A stretch of 64,000 nucleotides of DNA from assembly GCF_963576615.1 (NCBI RefSeq), contig NC_088710.1, positions 2,460,001 through 2,524,000 of the forward strand, read 5' to 3'. Source of the DNA: Watersipora subatra. Lineage: Eukaryota; Bryozoa; Gymnolaemata; Cheilostomatida; Watersiporidae. The notes below the pieces were generated by a model. That model did no database searches. It saw only the letters and a list, made by a program, of their open reading frames with translations, and was not told where the DNA came from. Made by a program: the position numbers and the translations under genes. Shown piece after piece: positions 13,001 to 22,395 of the stretch (position 1 is the stretch's first letter; each line of letters begins with the position of its first letter).

Positions 13001-16000
13001 ATAAAAAACATCCTAGGTTAAGATACAATACCAAAAATTGCAGAAATTGATAATGAAACATTAAAAAATTCAACAGATCAGTTACATCAAAATTTGTGTG
13101 ATAAAAGAAAATATAAACAGCAATGGCACGTTTGCTTCATATCTCTGAAAGAGAATCCTCCAAAACAATTTAGGGTAACTCGATTGGAGGAGTTGTCTAC
13201 CTAGCAAATCTCTTCGGTAGAAGGACGTCGTCCCAGATGGTTCCTTGCTTTTTGTAAAGAATTTATGAAGCGTAAATTGCTTCTCCCTTTGTTAACTAAC
13301 GTTTCCATGCTGTTTCCGGAGCTGTTCCGAACGTTTGATTCCTATTCGCATTCTCTAGTTTGGTCGAAAACCGAATTTATGTTCGAGATCCGAGACAAAC
13401 AAATCTCAAATATTTTAGTTAAAAATCGAATTGGTCGAGAACTGAAGCGTTCGAGAACCGAGGTCCCACAGTATATCGAAATAACAAAGACGCCCGATTG
13501 CTGTTCGCCGAAAATGTTTTTACAATGCCTGAAAGAGACACGATGACCGATTTCTCTCAGTTCAGCATTTCTCATGTGTAAAACGGTAATATGTTTGATT
13601 TAAAACTCAGTAGCAAAGTTGGAGTTGCAATCAAAACCAATAAATTATACACTACATATACTAAAGTTACTGTAGGTAACTATAGTTACTATGGTTAACA
13701 TAACATGCCATTTTGTAACTAGTTTTCAATATGTACAGTACTTACTTGAAATTCTGGTAATTGTAACCAGATGTTTGTATTATATAATTATTATGGTTTC
13801 TATACCCCTACATACGATTTTTTCACCATACGATGCCAACTCTGGAACGTATTAAAATTGTCCTGAGGGTGCACTGTATACCAATAATCGCAAAAATTAT
13901 CTAGAGATATGAAAGTTGTGTTTGGGAAAAGTTTGAATACTATTAAATAATTATGGAGTTGGTTATTTATTACATTTTAACTCTTTGTTCAATGTATACT
14001 TCACATCTCGGTAAAATAGAACATTTTACATAAAATTCTTTGGTCAAGTCTATGACTTCTTTGGTCAAGTTTATGGCTTTTTTGGCAAAGTCTGTGTCTT
14101 CTTTGGCCAAGTCTATGACTTCTTTGGTCAAGTCTATGACATCTTTGTTCAAGTCTGAATCAATGTTGGGATCTCAGTTGCATTAATAGGTTTATATAGA
14201 CTTTTGACGAGTTTGAAACACGATGTAGTTAGCTAGTAACCTAGTCCCTTGGCTCATTGCACAGAAGTATGACTCTAGATAAAGCAAACAGTCATAGTTT
14301 TCTATCGAAATACAGCAGATTATGAGCTTGACAGCCAAATATTTATCAGATAAAATAATAAAGTTGATTAAGTCTAGAGAAAAATCCTTGTCTATTCAAA
14401 ACCAAATTTGTTGTTGTTGTTGTTAGAAATTGAATGATTTATTCTCTATTTATTTCTAAAAGGCAACAAACCATATTCATAGAATTCTCACTAACATCTC
14501 TACTAACTCATGAAATTTGAAAATCCTAATTGCAAGAACAAAAAAGCTATGCAGATGAGTAGAAAGTCTTTATTTTTGGATTCAGCGTGTCTCTGCTTAT
14601 CTTGGGGATGTTTGGATTCCAAAGTTTTGTTCAGCATTCGAGGCAAAATTTTTAAGTTTTTAGCGGGAATTCCAATTTGTTCGAGTTTGAGGACACTCGA
14701 ACACATAGGTTGAAGCATGGATAGGAAATTTATGTACCAGGTCGTTACGCTAATTCTTCTCCTAATGCCTTTATTCAGTACTTTAGAAGTGCTAATATGC
14801 GCACCTACATGCTCATAAAATTATAAGGACTGCTCATGATTCGACGCTTCATGGCATGTTTTTACAGGTAACACCTAAGCGTACAAATATACCTGGCCAC
14901 AGCACAACCAACAGGCCTCCTAGAGGGCGTGGCAGGGGCTACAGAAGTCGTGGGTTTAGAGGTGGTTACCGCGGGCGTTACCGAGGTGGATATAGGTAAG
15001 TGAATTCTTGTGATCAAAATTTCATCTATGATAAAGACTTAATAGTGTTTTTGTGCATCACTGTTACTATATTTAATATCAATACAACTAGAATCTTTGT
15101 GCAGTGCAATTGTTGGCCACACATACCCGTTCTATTGACAAGTGGAGTTATTTCAACTTGCAACAACTGAATTGCTCAAGGTACAGTTCACCACGAGTTG
15201 CGATGTCTCTGTTATAGTTTTTTTTCGCCTCATGGTGTCACTCACAATGTTTTTTCGTCCTTGCCATACGATATCAACAGAGATTTCTCTCGAATTTCAA
15301 ATTTGGCAGTCGGTGTGCTGATTACATCAGAATAACAAAGATGCCAATATGCTGTTCTCCTAGTTCCCGCCCACAACTCCTGAAAGAGATACGATACTCT
15401 CTCTCTCTCCCTCAGATCACCGTTATTCATTATGTTATAGTGAAAAAGAAACCAAAAACAGTAAAGTGATATAATTTTAAACGATGACAAAATTAAGGTT
15501 TAATTTAGTGAAATACATACCGAAACTTAGCTTTAAGTGTGTGTTGTGTGTTTAGTCAACTAAATTCATTTAAGTTGAATTCGACGCTTACATCATACGT
15601 CTGTCTCGAAGGTGAGATCTCACTATGGTACTTACTGCATACAGTGCATTGTAATGTTACATTTTGTTGCAGATTATATTCACTAAATACATTGAAGTTA
15701 TTTTAGGTAACTATAGTTACTAAGGTTAATAAATTATTCTGTTACCAATTTCTACATACCGTAAAACCTTTAATTGAAAGCCATTGTGCTCTATTTTTCA
15801 ACCCTTCCTCTATAGTTGCAGTCGATTGGAGGTGGCGTTCAAATATTTGTATTTTTCAAATGACTCATCAGAATTTTGGGAAGATAAATGTTGCCCTCTT
15901 TTTCTGATGGAGCGATACTAAACCTTTTGGATGCAATAAATCTGCTAACTTACCTCTATATTGTCCAATATCTCTTAATAACTATGCATTAACTCATTCG

Positions 16001-19000
16001 CACCCGACTAATCTCTAGGCGATTAGCCCCAGATACCGCTAATTTTTCAGGAGGTTGCCGTAATTCAAATTACTACTACAGGAGACAGACTTAAAGGTTG
16101 ACTTGCAACAAAATTTACATTACAGTTATTTGGTATCAAAAGATTCACCATGTCTTACTCTGTTGTGGTGTAGGTGCCAAATATGTGGAAATGTGATTAC
16201 AAGCTCTTGAAAGCTCAAAAACGAACAGAAAATCGCAGCCACACAAGACTGCCGTAGTTTGGATTCGTTTTCCAAAACGACTAAAATGTGACGTAGTTGT
16301 GCGAGATGGTTTCTGTTTACACTTTCTTGCAACCTTATTTGTCGAAATATTTTCACAAATACACTTCACGTTTGCAATAAAAACCATGTCTATTGTTCTT
16401 ACGCGTCTATTTCATCGGCATCGTAATGCTGCAACTTCGAGCACTGATATCTCAAAACCTACCATAAAAATATGTTTAATTTTTTAATCTTAGCTTGAAC
16501 GATTACATATCATCCTCTGATGAACATGATGAGCCTTTTGGTCCGCTGTGATGGTCGAAAAATGCTGTAGAAATTGTTCACGCCATATGGCGGGAATTGT
16601 AAGTCACGTGATCAGATAATGTTAGTTTCAGTTCAACTTTGATCTATCGCAAATAACGGACACGCTTTCTCGTATTAAACTTGTTAATTTCAATTCGTCA
16701 TAATGTCTAATGCGCCACATCGTGTTTGTGCAGCTGCCAAGCTGAGAAGCACCTTTTTTCTTGGCCAATAGCAGAGAAAAGACCAGACCTTCACCGGGCA
16801 TGGAGCAACTGGGTGAAGCTGGATGTGACAAACTTTATTTATTCGCCTGCTTGCTCTTACCTTTGTTTTCGCCATTTCAAAGATTACATGTTTTCTAACC
16901 GGTTTGCATACTCCACATGTCACCAAAGCACGTGAGTAATTTATTTTATGAGCTACTTGTATTAGTAATAGTAACTCGGGTTATTTTCTAGAATTCTCCT
17001 AATACTACTGTATTAATCTATATTTAATATTACAATATTAATGTCATTTAATTGTAATATGTTATTATTAGTATTTTATCTTTTTAATTACATATACTAT
17101 TCTTATTATAATAACAAAACTAATTCATACTGCATATCTATCTGTAAAACGTAATATATTAATCTATAATTGATAAAATAATGTTATAAGTTTCACGATT
17201 AATTTTGCCAAATTTCTTAACCCCACTCACTTATAGATATGTTATATAAAACAGTTATTGTCATTTTCTTGTATCATCGTTAATAGCATATTAATATTAT
17301 TAGATGATTATTATTAGTATTAGATGATGAAGAGTTTGTGCCACCCACTGAAGACTGGGAAGAGTTTGAGCGCTATGTTGGCCAGCGTGAAACGCTCTCC
17401 AATTACATGTAAGATAGAGCTGAACTTAACCAAACTTGACAAAATATAAAGAATATCCATAGAGTTATTACTCAAATTTTTATGTTTACAATATCATGGA
17501 TTCTGATAAGGTTTTGTAAAATCCGCGTCATGATTGCATGGCTATATATTTATTCTTTTTCTGATCAAGCAAATATGATATAATAACAGGAAACGATGTT
17601 GTACAAATCTTATTGCAAGTCAACTATTGTGTTGTGATTTCAGACCCGAATCCTCCTTCAAAGAGGAGAAAATAATAGTAAGTGTGACAGCACTCCAGCG
17701 GCTATTTCACTGTCACGCTTGCGCCCTCTCCTGCTCATTCACGATGGTGCGAGAAGGCGGATGGGTAGAGTTCAAGGTTACATGTGCTTCCTGTCACCAA
17801 TCTTACACTTGGGAAACAACTTCCAGAGTGAACAGAGCTCACGTCATCAACCCCCTTCTGGCGGCTGCAGACCTCTTTTTTGGCGGATGCTTTACGCAGA
17901 ACCTCCAGTTTTTGTCGCTCATGAACATCGCGATACCAAGCCACAGCGTTTGCCTCTACCAACAAAGAGAATATTTACATGGTGTGAGTGTTAATATTTA
18001 CCCATAAACTTGGAAAATGTGAGTAAAAGCTTGGCACACTAATTGCATAACGACATTTAGAAACAATTTTTTTCTTGAAATGAAAATATGTCATCCTTCA
18101 AGCGAATTATATTGTAATTTAAAATTCTTCATCATAATATAGCACAAAAAGGGGGAAGAGGATTCTACATTCTTAGACTAATGATACAAATTAATCTTGT
18201 ATAATGAAGTTCTACCATATTTTACGGTGTATTGCTGAGCAGTACACCCTGCATAACGAAGGATTGATGGCAGCAATCGATTGGGAGCTTGATTTGGCAG
18301 GTGACGGTAGATGCGATAGTCCAGGGCATTGCGCACTATACGGGGCCTACACTATGATGGATCAGAGCTGCGGTTTAATAGTCAGCAGCCATCTTGTCAA
18401 GGTAAAACTTTGACAGTTTTTACTTCACAGCCTGACAAAAACCCAAATTTTTTAGTCATCAATACATAAACACGAAGTTGCTGATTTAGCTAAATAATTC
18501 ATTCAAATAATGTGAAAGTGATTGTTGGTCGTAACTTTCTTTACTTTGCAGTCAATGGGGACCACCAGCTCTAACGCCATGGAGCTGGAAGGTTTCAAGC
18601 GATGCCAGTCCGATCTAATTTCCCACGGCCTGATAGAGAGGTCCATTACAACGGATGTTGTTACAAAGGTTGTGTGCATACCGCAAGCTTGTGTTTTGGC
18701 TTATGCCGCAAATTCGTCGCGGTGAGCGACAGCCTCTACCTGCCTGCTTGGAGTCTAAGATTCAGGCTCTTTTCCCACCAACGGATGATGAAGAGTTTGC
18801 AGACTTGCAAACAAGATTTGCGGCATAAGCCAAAACACAAGATTGCGATATGCACACAACCTTTTCCGAGCATTTGGTGATGGCTCTCCAAATGGGAATA
18901 GATTATCTACCAAAACAATTATTGAAAAACAATAATTGCTGATCATCAAAATAATCTCGATCTTTATATAATAAAATCATAAAACTGGTACACTCTCTAC

Positions 19001-21819
19001 TGTAGTAAGTGTACAAGCCAAATATAACAGTTCTCCTTGTGTTCCACGAGTTCAGAATATGTGTGTTCAACCGATGCATTAAATGTGTAACACAAGAATT
19101 GTAGATAATGCTTGACACATTAGCATAGCTTTGGTGTTGTTGGCATTAAATGAAAATCCAACTCACTATGATATCGCAAGTAATTATTCCACCCCAACTC
19201 AAGGGATGCAGGCGCCACACGTTCGTCCACACCAGGATGCATACACAAGCATTCATGCTCCCCGCGGTCATGGAGATGATGCGCAAACTCAGCATCATGG
19301 CAGCACAAACATTCAGGAAGAGATGGCATGTCTTGACAGCACTTGCAGACATACCACTCTGTAGCCGGTGGTATTAGCTCCTAAAGAAATGAACAGATAT
19401 GTCTATGCAACCATAGCTAATACATCAGGTCGATGTTATCCAACAGTATATCAGTGCAGCACTAGATTTAAATATTAAAATTGTTAATGTTGTCATTCGA
19501 GAAAAATCTGTAATTATTTTTTCGCAATATGAAGCGATAATTATCATCATTAAAATCATATATATATATAATATTCGTACTATCACTCGCTAGCTAAAAC
19601 TATTACTACTAGCTAGCTTGGCACATAAGAGCTGGCTAGTGGCGGTGCTTACTTGCTGGGAGCTTTGATTCTGTTGAGGATCTTTTTCAGATAGAGTGTC
19701 AGGCTCGAAACGCCAGGGTCTTAACTCTTCAGAATTTGACATTTTTATGATCGCAACTCAGACATGTACACGTACGTTGAATTGTCGGACGGAATGGCCA
19801 AGCTGAAACTGTAAAGTAACGAGCATCTATATTTGATACGGGGTCTTAGGTTAAACCCGAAGTGTTTGTCATAAACTATTGCTACGATAAGTTTTATATT
19901 GAGCTTTTTATTGGCCTTTCAATTCACGCGAGAACATCACGTGACAAGACAATAACCAAAATCCGCGGATACGTCATCGAAATCAAGAGATTCCAACCTA
20001 CGGCGGCTTTTCGTTTTTGAGCTTTTAAGAGATTGTAATCACATTTCCACATATTTGGCACCTACAACACAACAGAGTAAGACATGGCGAATCTTTTGAT
20101 ACCAAATAACTGTAATGTGAATTTTGTTGCAAGTCAACCTTTAAGATAATTTACTCATTCTAATTTCACAAGAACAGCCAAGTCTTATCTTTCAAATTAT
20201 ATTATTTAGACAACTCATATCCCTTTTATGTAGATTCGGGCCTCAAAGAAGGTAGTTTCAGGAAATCTCTAATTTTGAAAAAATTGTCATTTGCAAAGTT
20301 AGATTTGCAAATGAAAGTTGCAAAATATACAAAGTTTGACTGAAATTACTTATTTATTACATACAATACATAGTTCTGAGTATTATTGATACATATGCAG
20401 TTAGTCATGAACATGAAAATCATGAAACTAACTTTTCCTCACGAGTATCATCCCTCAAACAAAAGTATAGCAAATCTATATGCCAATATAACTCAAATAA
20501 AACGTCATGAAAATGTTTCAAATAATAAAAATATGTTCAACAACTCTGTTCTTGACTTTTCAGACTTCATAGACAGCTCTAAGAATCAATATGATCCTAT
20601 CGAAACTGAAAGATAACGTTAGTCTGACTGCAGCTGGCAGCTCGAAGATTGCATTTTTATTTGAGCATAACGATTCAATTTGGCGAAATTAAAAGTTGAT
20701 AAAAACTTTGAAACATTAAAAATAACGTTTTAATTTAATTTATGCAGTCTTTCAATGTCTTACCACTTCTGAATCTGCATATTTACTTCGTGAGTTTTGA
20801 AAAAAAATTATCGCGAACGATAAAATCTCAAGTCGGCACGGTGATTTCGGTTTTGGTAGATATTGAAATGGGTGTACTAATTTGGTTATAACTTTTGCCA
20901 GGGACGTCATAGAGGCATAATTTAAAGTTATGTAATGGTAATCTATCAAATGCTACATATATATATTCATGAACAAGTGACATGTAATATAATTATGGTT
21001 CATTTATGTCACTTGTTCATGAATATATATTTGTAGTATTTAATAGATTATCATTACATAACTTATAAATTTCCAGATTTATAGCATATTATTTGATAGC
21101 AACATTGTCGCAATCTGATCTTGCAATCGTTTGACGCTCGTAACTCCTTTTCTATTGCACATAAAAAGCTAGTTTTTGTTGCAAACTGTAGCTAACATAT
21201 GAGTGCAATGAGCTTTTACACAACATTTGTAAATATAGATATACAATAAAAAATATGTCTTCAAATTTAGTATAAAATAAAAATTGCAAAGCAGGGCCCA
21301 GGCTATAATATCATCGCAGGTTAATTGCAAGCAATAGATATCAACTGGTAAAGATATTTCTCGGTTTTTCAATTCAAAATTATTGAAAACTCTTTGACAA
21401 GTTGGAGGTAAGTTAGCAGATTTATTGCATCCAAAAAGGTTTAATAATCGCACCACTGAAAAGAGTGGCAATATTCGCTTCACCCGTAAAAGGGCTAAAT
21501 GTATCTCCCCAAAAATCTCACGAGTCATTTGAAAAATACAACACCCGCCTCTATTTGAACGCCACCTCTAATTGACCGCTACTAGGGTCGAAGGGTTGAA
21601 AATAAAGCACCATGGCATTCAATTAGAGGTTTTACAGTAATTACTATGGGTTTCTATACCACAATATAACATTTTTGCCTTTGGAGGCCATCACTGGAAC
21701 GAATTAATATCGTATGGTGAGGGTTCATTGTACAAGATGAATTTTTTTTACATGAATTGCACTTGTCAATGTGTGTTTTCAGAGGCAGAGGGCGGGGCAA
21801 CTATTACTCTCCATACTGA
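6848..21819 (+). CDS. PABPN1: Polyadenylate-binding protein 2 (nuclear), 3' five exons
   Basis: Nuclear poly(A)-binding protein that binds the growing poly(A) tail, stimulates poly(A) polymerase and sets tail length. Exons 6848-7015, 9682-9788, 11621-11708, 14868-14995 and 21783-21819 join in phase to 175 codons plus stop. Visible domains: the coiled-coil segment [15 protein letters not shown], then one RRM with RNP2 IYVGNV (split at 7015/9682) and RNP1 GFAYVEF, the block [18 protein letters not shown], an Arg/Gly/Tyr-rich tail (substrate of arginine methylation in other animals) and the family's exact end YYSPY. The acidic/Ala-rich N-terminal part of the family is missing. An acceptor-like TTGTAG before 6848 and an open frame upstream of ATG 6872 suggest an unrecognised upstream exon. 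The introns carry many transposons. Confidence 0.95.
7059..7840. mobile_element. MITE, CTCGG-end family, copy 2 (PABPN1 intron)
   Basis: Begins CAGTAGAACTTCGG and ends GAGGTTCCACTG followed by TA. It is homologous along its length to 5715-6473 and 12693-13471, including the shared internal GTTACATCA and CTCCTTCAAAACAATTTA blocks. It inserted 44 bp after the PABPN1 donor at 7016. Confidence 0.75.
8057..8964. mobile_element. Kolobok-derived non-autonomous element, copy 1 (PABPN1 intron)
   Basis: Left end TTAA followed by AGGTTGACTTGCAACA; right end is the inverse, ...GTTGCAAGTCAGCCT followed by TTAT (mutated TTAA). The inverted ends exceed 130 bp. The outer ~560 bp and ~350 bp match the two ends of the 4-kb element at 16095-20140, whose transposase-coding centre is absent here. 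This marks it as an internal-deletion derivative mobilised in trans. Confidence 0.85.
9384..9474. repeat. 47-bp tandem duplication
   Basis: GTCGATGGCTTGCGTCTCTA and the following bases occur twice in direct succession, with a small difference in the second copy. Confidence 0.8.
9682..9788 (+). CDS. PABPN1: PABPN1 exon: central RRM
   Basis: Reads [20 protein letters not shown] through GHPKG, nearly identical to the family. Acceptor TACTTTAG, donor GTGAGT, phase 0 in and 2 out. Too short for simple ORF detection. Confidence 0.95.
9955..10090. repeat. Imperfect TA/CA microsatellite
   Basis: TATATACACATGTATATA-type alternating purine/pyrimidine sequence with several self-complementary segments. 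Confidence 0.8.
10098..10712. mobile_element. MITE with CAGGATGAAATTATTCG ends (PABPN1 intron)
   Basis: 615 bp flanked by TA on both sides. The left end CAGGATGAAATTATTCG is inverted at the right as CGAATAATTTCATCCTG, and internal CGCGAATTATT / AATAATTCNCG blocks extend the symmetry. No coding content. Confidence 0.8.
10869..10899. repeat. Perfect 13-bp-arm hairpin
   Basis: AGTATTCTTGTAT and its inverse complement are separated by 5 bp. Confidence 0.75.
11621..11708 (+). CDS. PABPN1: PABPN1 exon: RNP1
   Basis: Reads [20 protein letters not shown] then SLFRGRQIK, containing RNP1. Acceptor TCTAATGCAG, donor GTAAGT; phase 2 in (GG+T giving Gly), phase 0 out. Confidence 0.95.
11987..12283. repeat. 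32-bp minisatellite, nine copies (PABPN1 intron)
   Basis: The unit starts AAAGGTTTTATGTTGAGATG and repeats with exact 32-bp spacing and almost no divergence. The ninth copy carries an 8-bp insertion. High identity implies recent expansion. Confidence 0.95.
12529..13876. mobile_element. MITE, CAGTGCACCCT-end family, copy 1, interrupted
   Basis: The left end CAGTGCACCCTCAGGATACG is inverted at the right end (CCTGAGGGTGCACTG), with TA on both sides. A second MITE (12693-13471) is inserted inside. The family also shares an internal GTAACTATAGTTAC palindrome near 13677. Other copies are at 15184-21730 (split), 45632-46080 (partial) and 61263-62011. Confidence 0.8.
12693..13471. mobile_element. 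MITE, CTCGG-end family, copy 3 (nested)
   Basis: Starts CAGTGAAACTTCGG, ends CGAGGTCCCACAG, flanked by TA. Sequence of the outer CAGTGCACCCT-family element resumes on both sides, so this insertion is the younger one. Confidence 0.8.
14039..14156. repeat. 21-bp tandem repeat, about 5.6 copies
   Basis: The unit TTGGTCAAGTCTATGACTTC plus T recurs with some substitutions. Because 21 is a multiple of 3, the minus strand shows a chance open frame of a 7-residue repeat (DLTKEVI); this is not a gene. Confidence 0.9.
14868..14995 (+). CDS. PABPN1: PABPN1 exon: Arg/Gly-rich tail
   Basis: Reads [20 protein letters not shown] followed by repeated RG, GYR and RYRGG motifs. Acceptor TTTTTACAG, donor GTAAGT; phase 0 in, 2 out. 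Confidence 0.95.
16703..19364 (+). pseudogene. THAP-domain Kolobok transposase, multi-exon, broken
   Basis: Recognisable pieces in order. THAP domain (to donor at 16932): residues [20 protein letters not shown] then [11 protein letters not shown], giving the C-x2-H half of the C2CH zinc finger; the preceding ATG at 16703 is in another frame, so a frameshift is likely. Acidic exon 17324-17408 ([20 protein letters not shown]) joins in phase to 17644-17983, which carries a CHAC / [11 protein letters not shown] zinc-binding pattern and [11 protein letters not shown]. An exon ending 18401 holds [20 protein letters not shown], the core signature. Exon 18552-18664 holds [14 protein letters not shown]-terminal exon ends with the stop at 19364. 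The region between TTDVVTK and the C-terminus is mostly lost, and a hairpin element sits there. Confidence 0.75.
18665..18864. mobile_element. Nest layer 4: 200-bp hairpin MITE inside the transposase
   Basis: The left arm AAAGGTTGTGTGCATACCGC and its continuation through TTGTGTTTTGGCTTATGCCG reappear inverted at 18808-18864. The element follows directly after the transposase exon at GAT-GTT-GTT-ACA. Its first bases (AAAGGTTG) resemble the Kolobok end, but the rest differs. Confidence 0.7.
20919..21070. repeat. Inverted repeat inside layer 2
   Basis: Arms of about 55-60 bp (around 20919-20975 and 21008-21070) share TTCATGAACAAGTGACAT and its complement and are separated by a short AT-rich spacer. 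One arm's sequence is also present in the relatives at 29490-29580 and 44600-44695, so the second arm is an inverted duplication particular to this copy. Confidence 0.7.
21783..21819 (+). CDS. PABPN1: PABPN1 terminal coding exon
   Basis: 37 coding bases: AG+A gives Arg, then [11 protein letters not shown] and TGA at 21817-21819. The tail NYYSPY is diagnostic for PABPN1. The acceptor TGTGTTTTCAG lies 52 bp after the end of the nested elements (21730). Confidence 0.95.
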
Positions 21820-22305
21820 AGGCAATTAGTTTGAAATCTGCTGCTCGACGTGAGACATAGCTACGGTACCCTACACAGTCTGACACCTTGGTTGACCTTG
21901 TACATAATGATGGATCTGTGTGAATGTGTACATTGACTGTTATCCGCCTTCCTTATAGTTATCTCATGCACTAGCAGACGTAAACTGCTCGATGTCCAAT
22001 GTACATATGATGATACAAGCCTATTTATATTACAAAATGGAACATGTGAGTGTATTGTAGGTCTCTATATTTGGCATTTACTGTCTATTTTATCATGTGC
22101 TAGCCAAAAAACGGTTTGAGCACAAATACAAAAGAAAGAATAACTCCAAAAAAATATTGATAAAAGATACTTTCAAAATTACAAGCACCACAATTACAAT
22201 TGGATGAAGCATAAAATGGAAATCCAAAATCTTGTTTATTAAATTTGAATTTTCTCCTAATCAAAGCTGATGACGAAAAGACGAAACACATTGTTGGGCA
22301 TCCAT
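21820..22305. other. Convergent 3' ends of PABPN1 and SWEET
   Basis: 486 bp between two facing stop codons. It should hold both 3' UTRs. No canonical AATAAA was found for PABPN1 close to its stop. Confidence 0.6.
22235..22240 (-). promoter_or_regulatory. Likely poly(A) signal of the SWEET gene
   Basis: AATAAA on the minus strand, 65 bp after the SWEET stop codon. Confidence 0.5.
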
Positions 22306-22395
22306 CTAGTCATCCTTGTTTTTCCCATGTGAAGAGAATGTAAACATCAATATGATCTTCATTAATCCTATGACAACAAAAGGCAGTGCTGGTCC
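22306..22395 (-). CDS. SLC50A1: SWEET exon 6 (terminal)
   Basis: Residues 182-210: GPALPFVVIGLMKIILMFTF and a short polar tail SSHGKNKDD, then TAG. Acceptor TTGTCTTTGTAG. Confidence 0.85.
   Translation of the reverse strand, partial: GPALPFVVIGLMKIILMFTFSSHGKNKDD

Larger units (their letters stand above)
16095..20140 (+). mobile_element. Nest layer 3: Kolobok-type DNA transposon, decayed
   Basis: Flanked by TTAA at 16091-16094 and 20141-20144. Ends are long inverted repeats beginning AGGTTGACTTGCAACA and extending over 130 bp. The interior carries exons of a transposase with a THAP zinc-finger domain. TTAA target sites plus a THAP transposase are the definition of the Kolobok superfamily. 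The two ~0.9-kb elements at 8057-8964 and 30971-31854 have the same ends without the coding part. Breaks in the coding region mean it is not autonomous now. Confidence 0.85.
15759..21637. mobile_element. Nest layer 2: CTGTAAAACC-end element, interrupted by Kolobok
   Basis: The left end CCGTAAAACCTTTAATTGAA and the right end TTCAATTAGAGGTTTTACAG are inverted and flanked by TA. Sub-terminal GGCGTTCAAAT / ATTTGAACGCCACCTCTA blocks also match. Without the Kolobok insertion it is about 1.8 kb. Relatives are at 28723-30171 and 44320-45322; they share the internal segment CACTTGTTCATGAATATATA and the adjoining sequence. The transposase source is unknown. Confidence 0.75.
15184..21730. mobile_element. 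Nest layer 1: CAGTGCACCCT-family MITE split by insertions
   Basis: The left piece (15184-15758) starts CAGTTCACCACGAG; the right piece (21638-21730) ends TCGTATGGTGAGGGTTCATTG, its inverse. Both pieces match the corresponding parts of 12529-13876, including the TGAAAGAGATACGAT and GTAACTATAGTTAC blocks. Everything between the pieces is younger inserted DNA. Confidence 0.75.

Noticed and set aside
13970-14152. 60-codon minus-strand frame with DLTKEVI repeats
   Set aside because: Product of a 21-bp tandem repeat in a PABPN1 intron.
16126-16387. Minus-strand frames of 76 and 80 codons
   Set aside because: They lie in the inverted end of the Kolobok element, outside its transposase and on the opposite strand.
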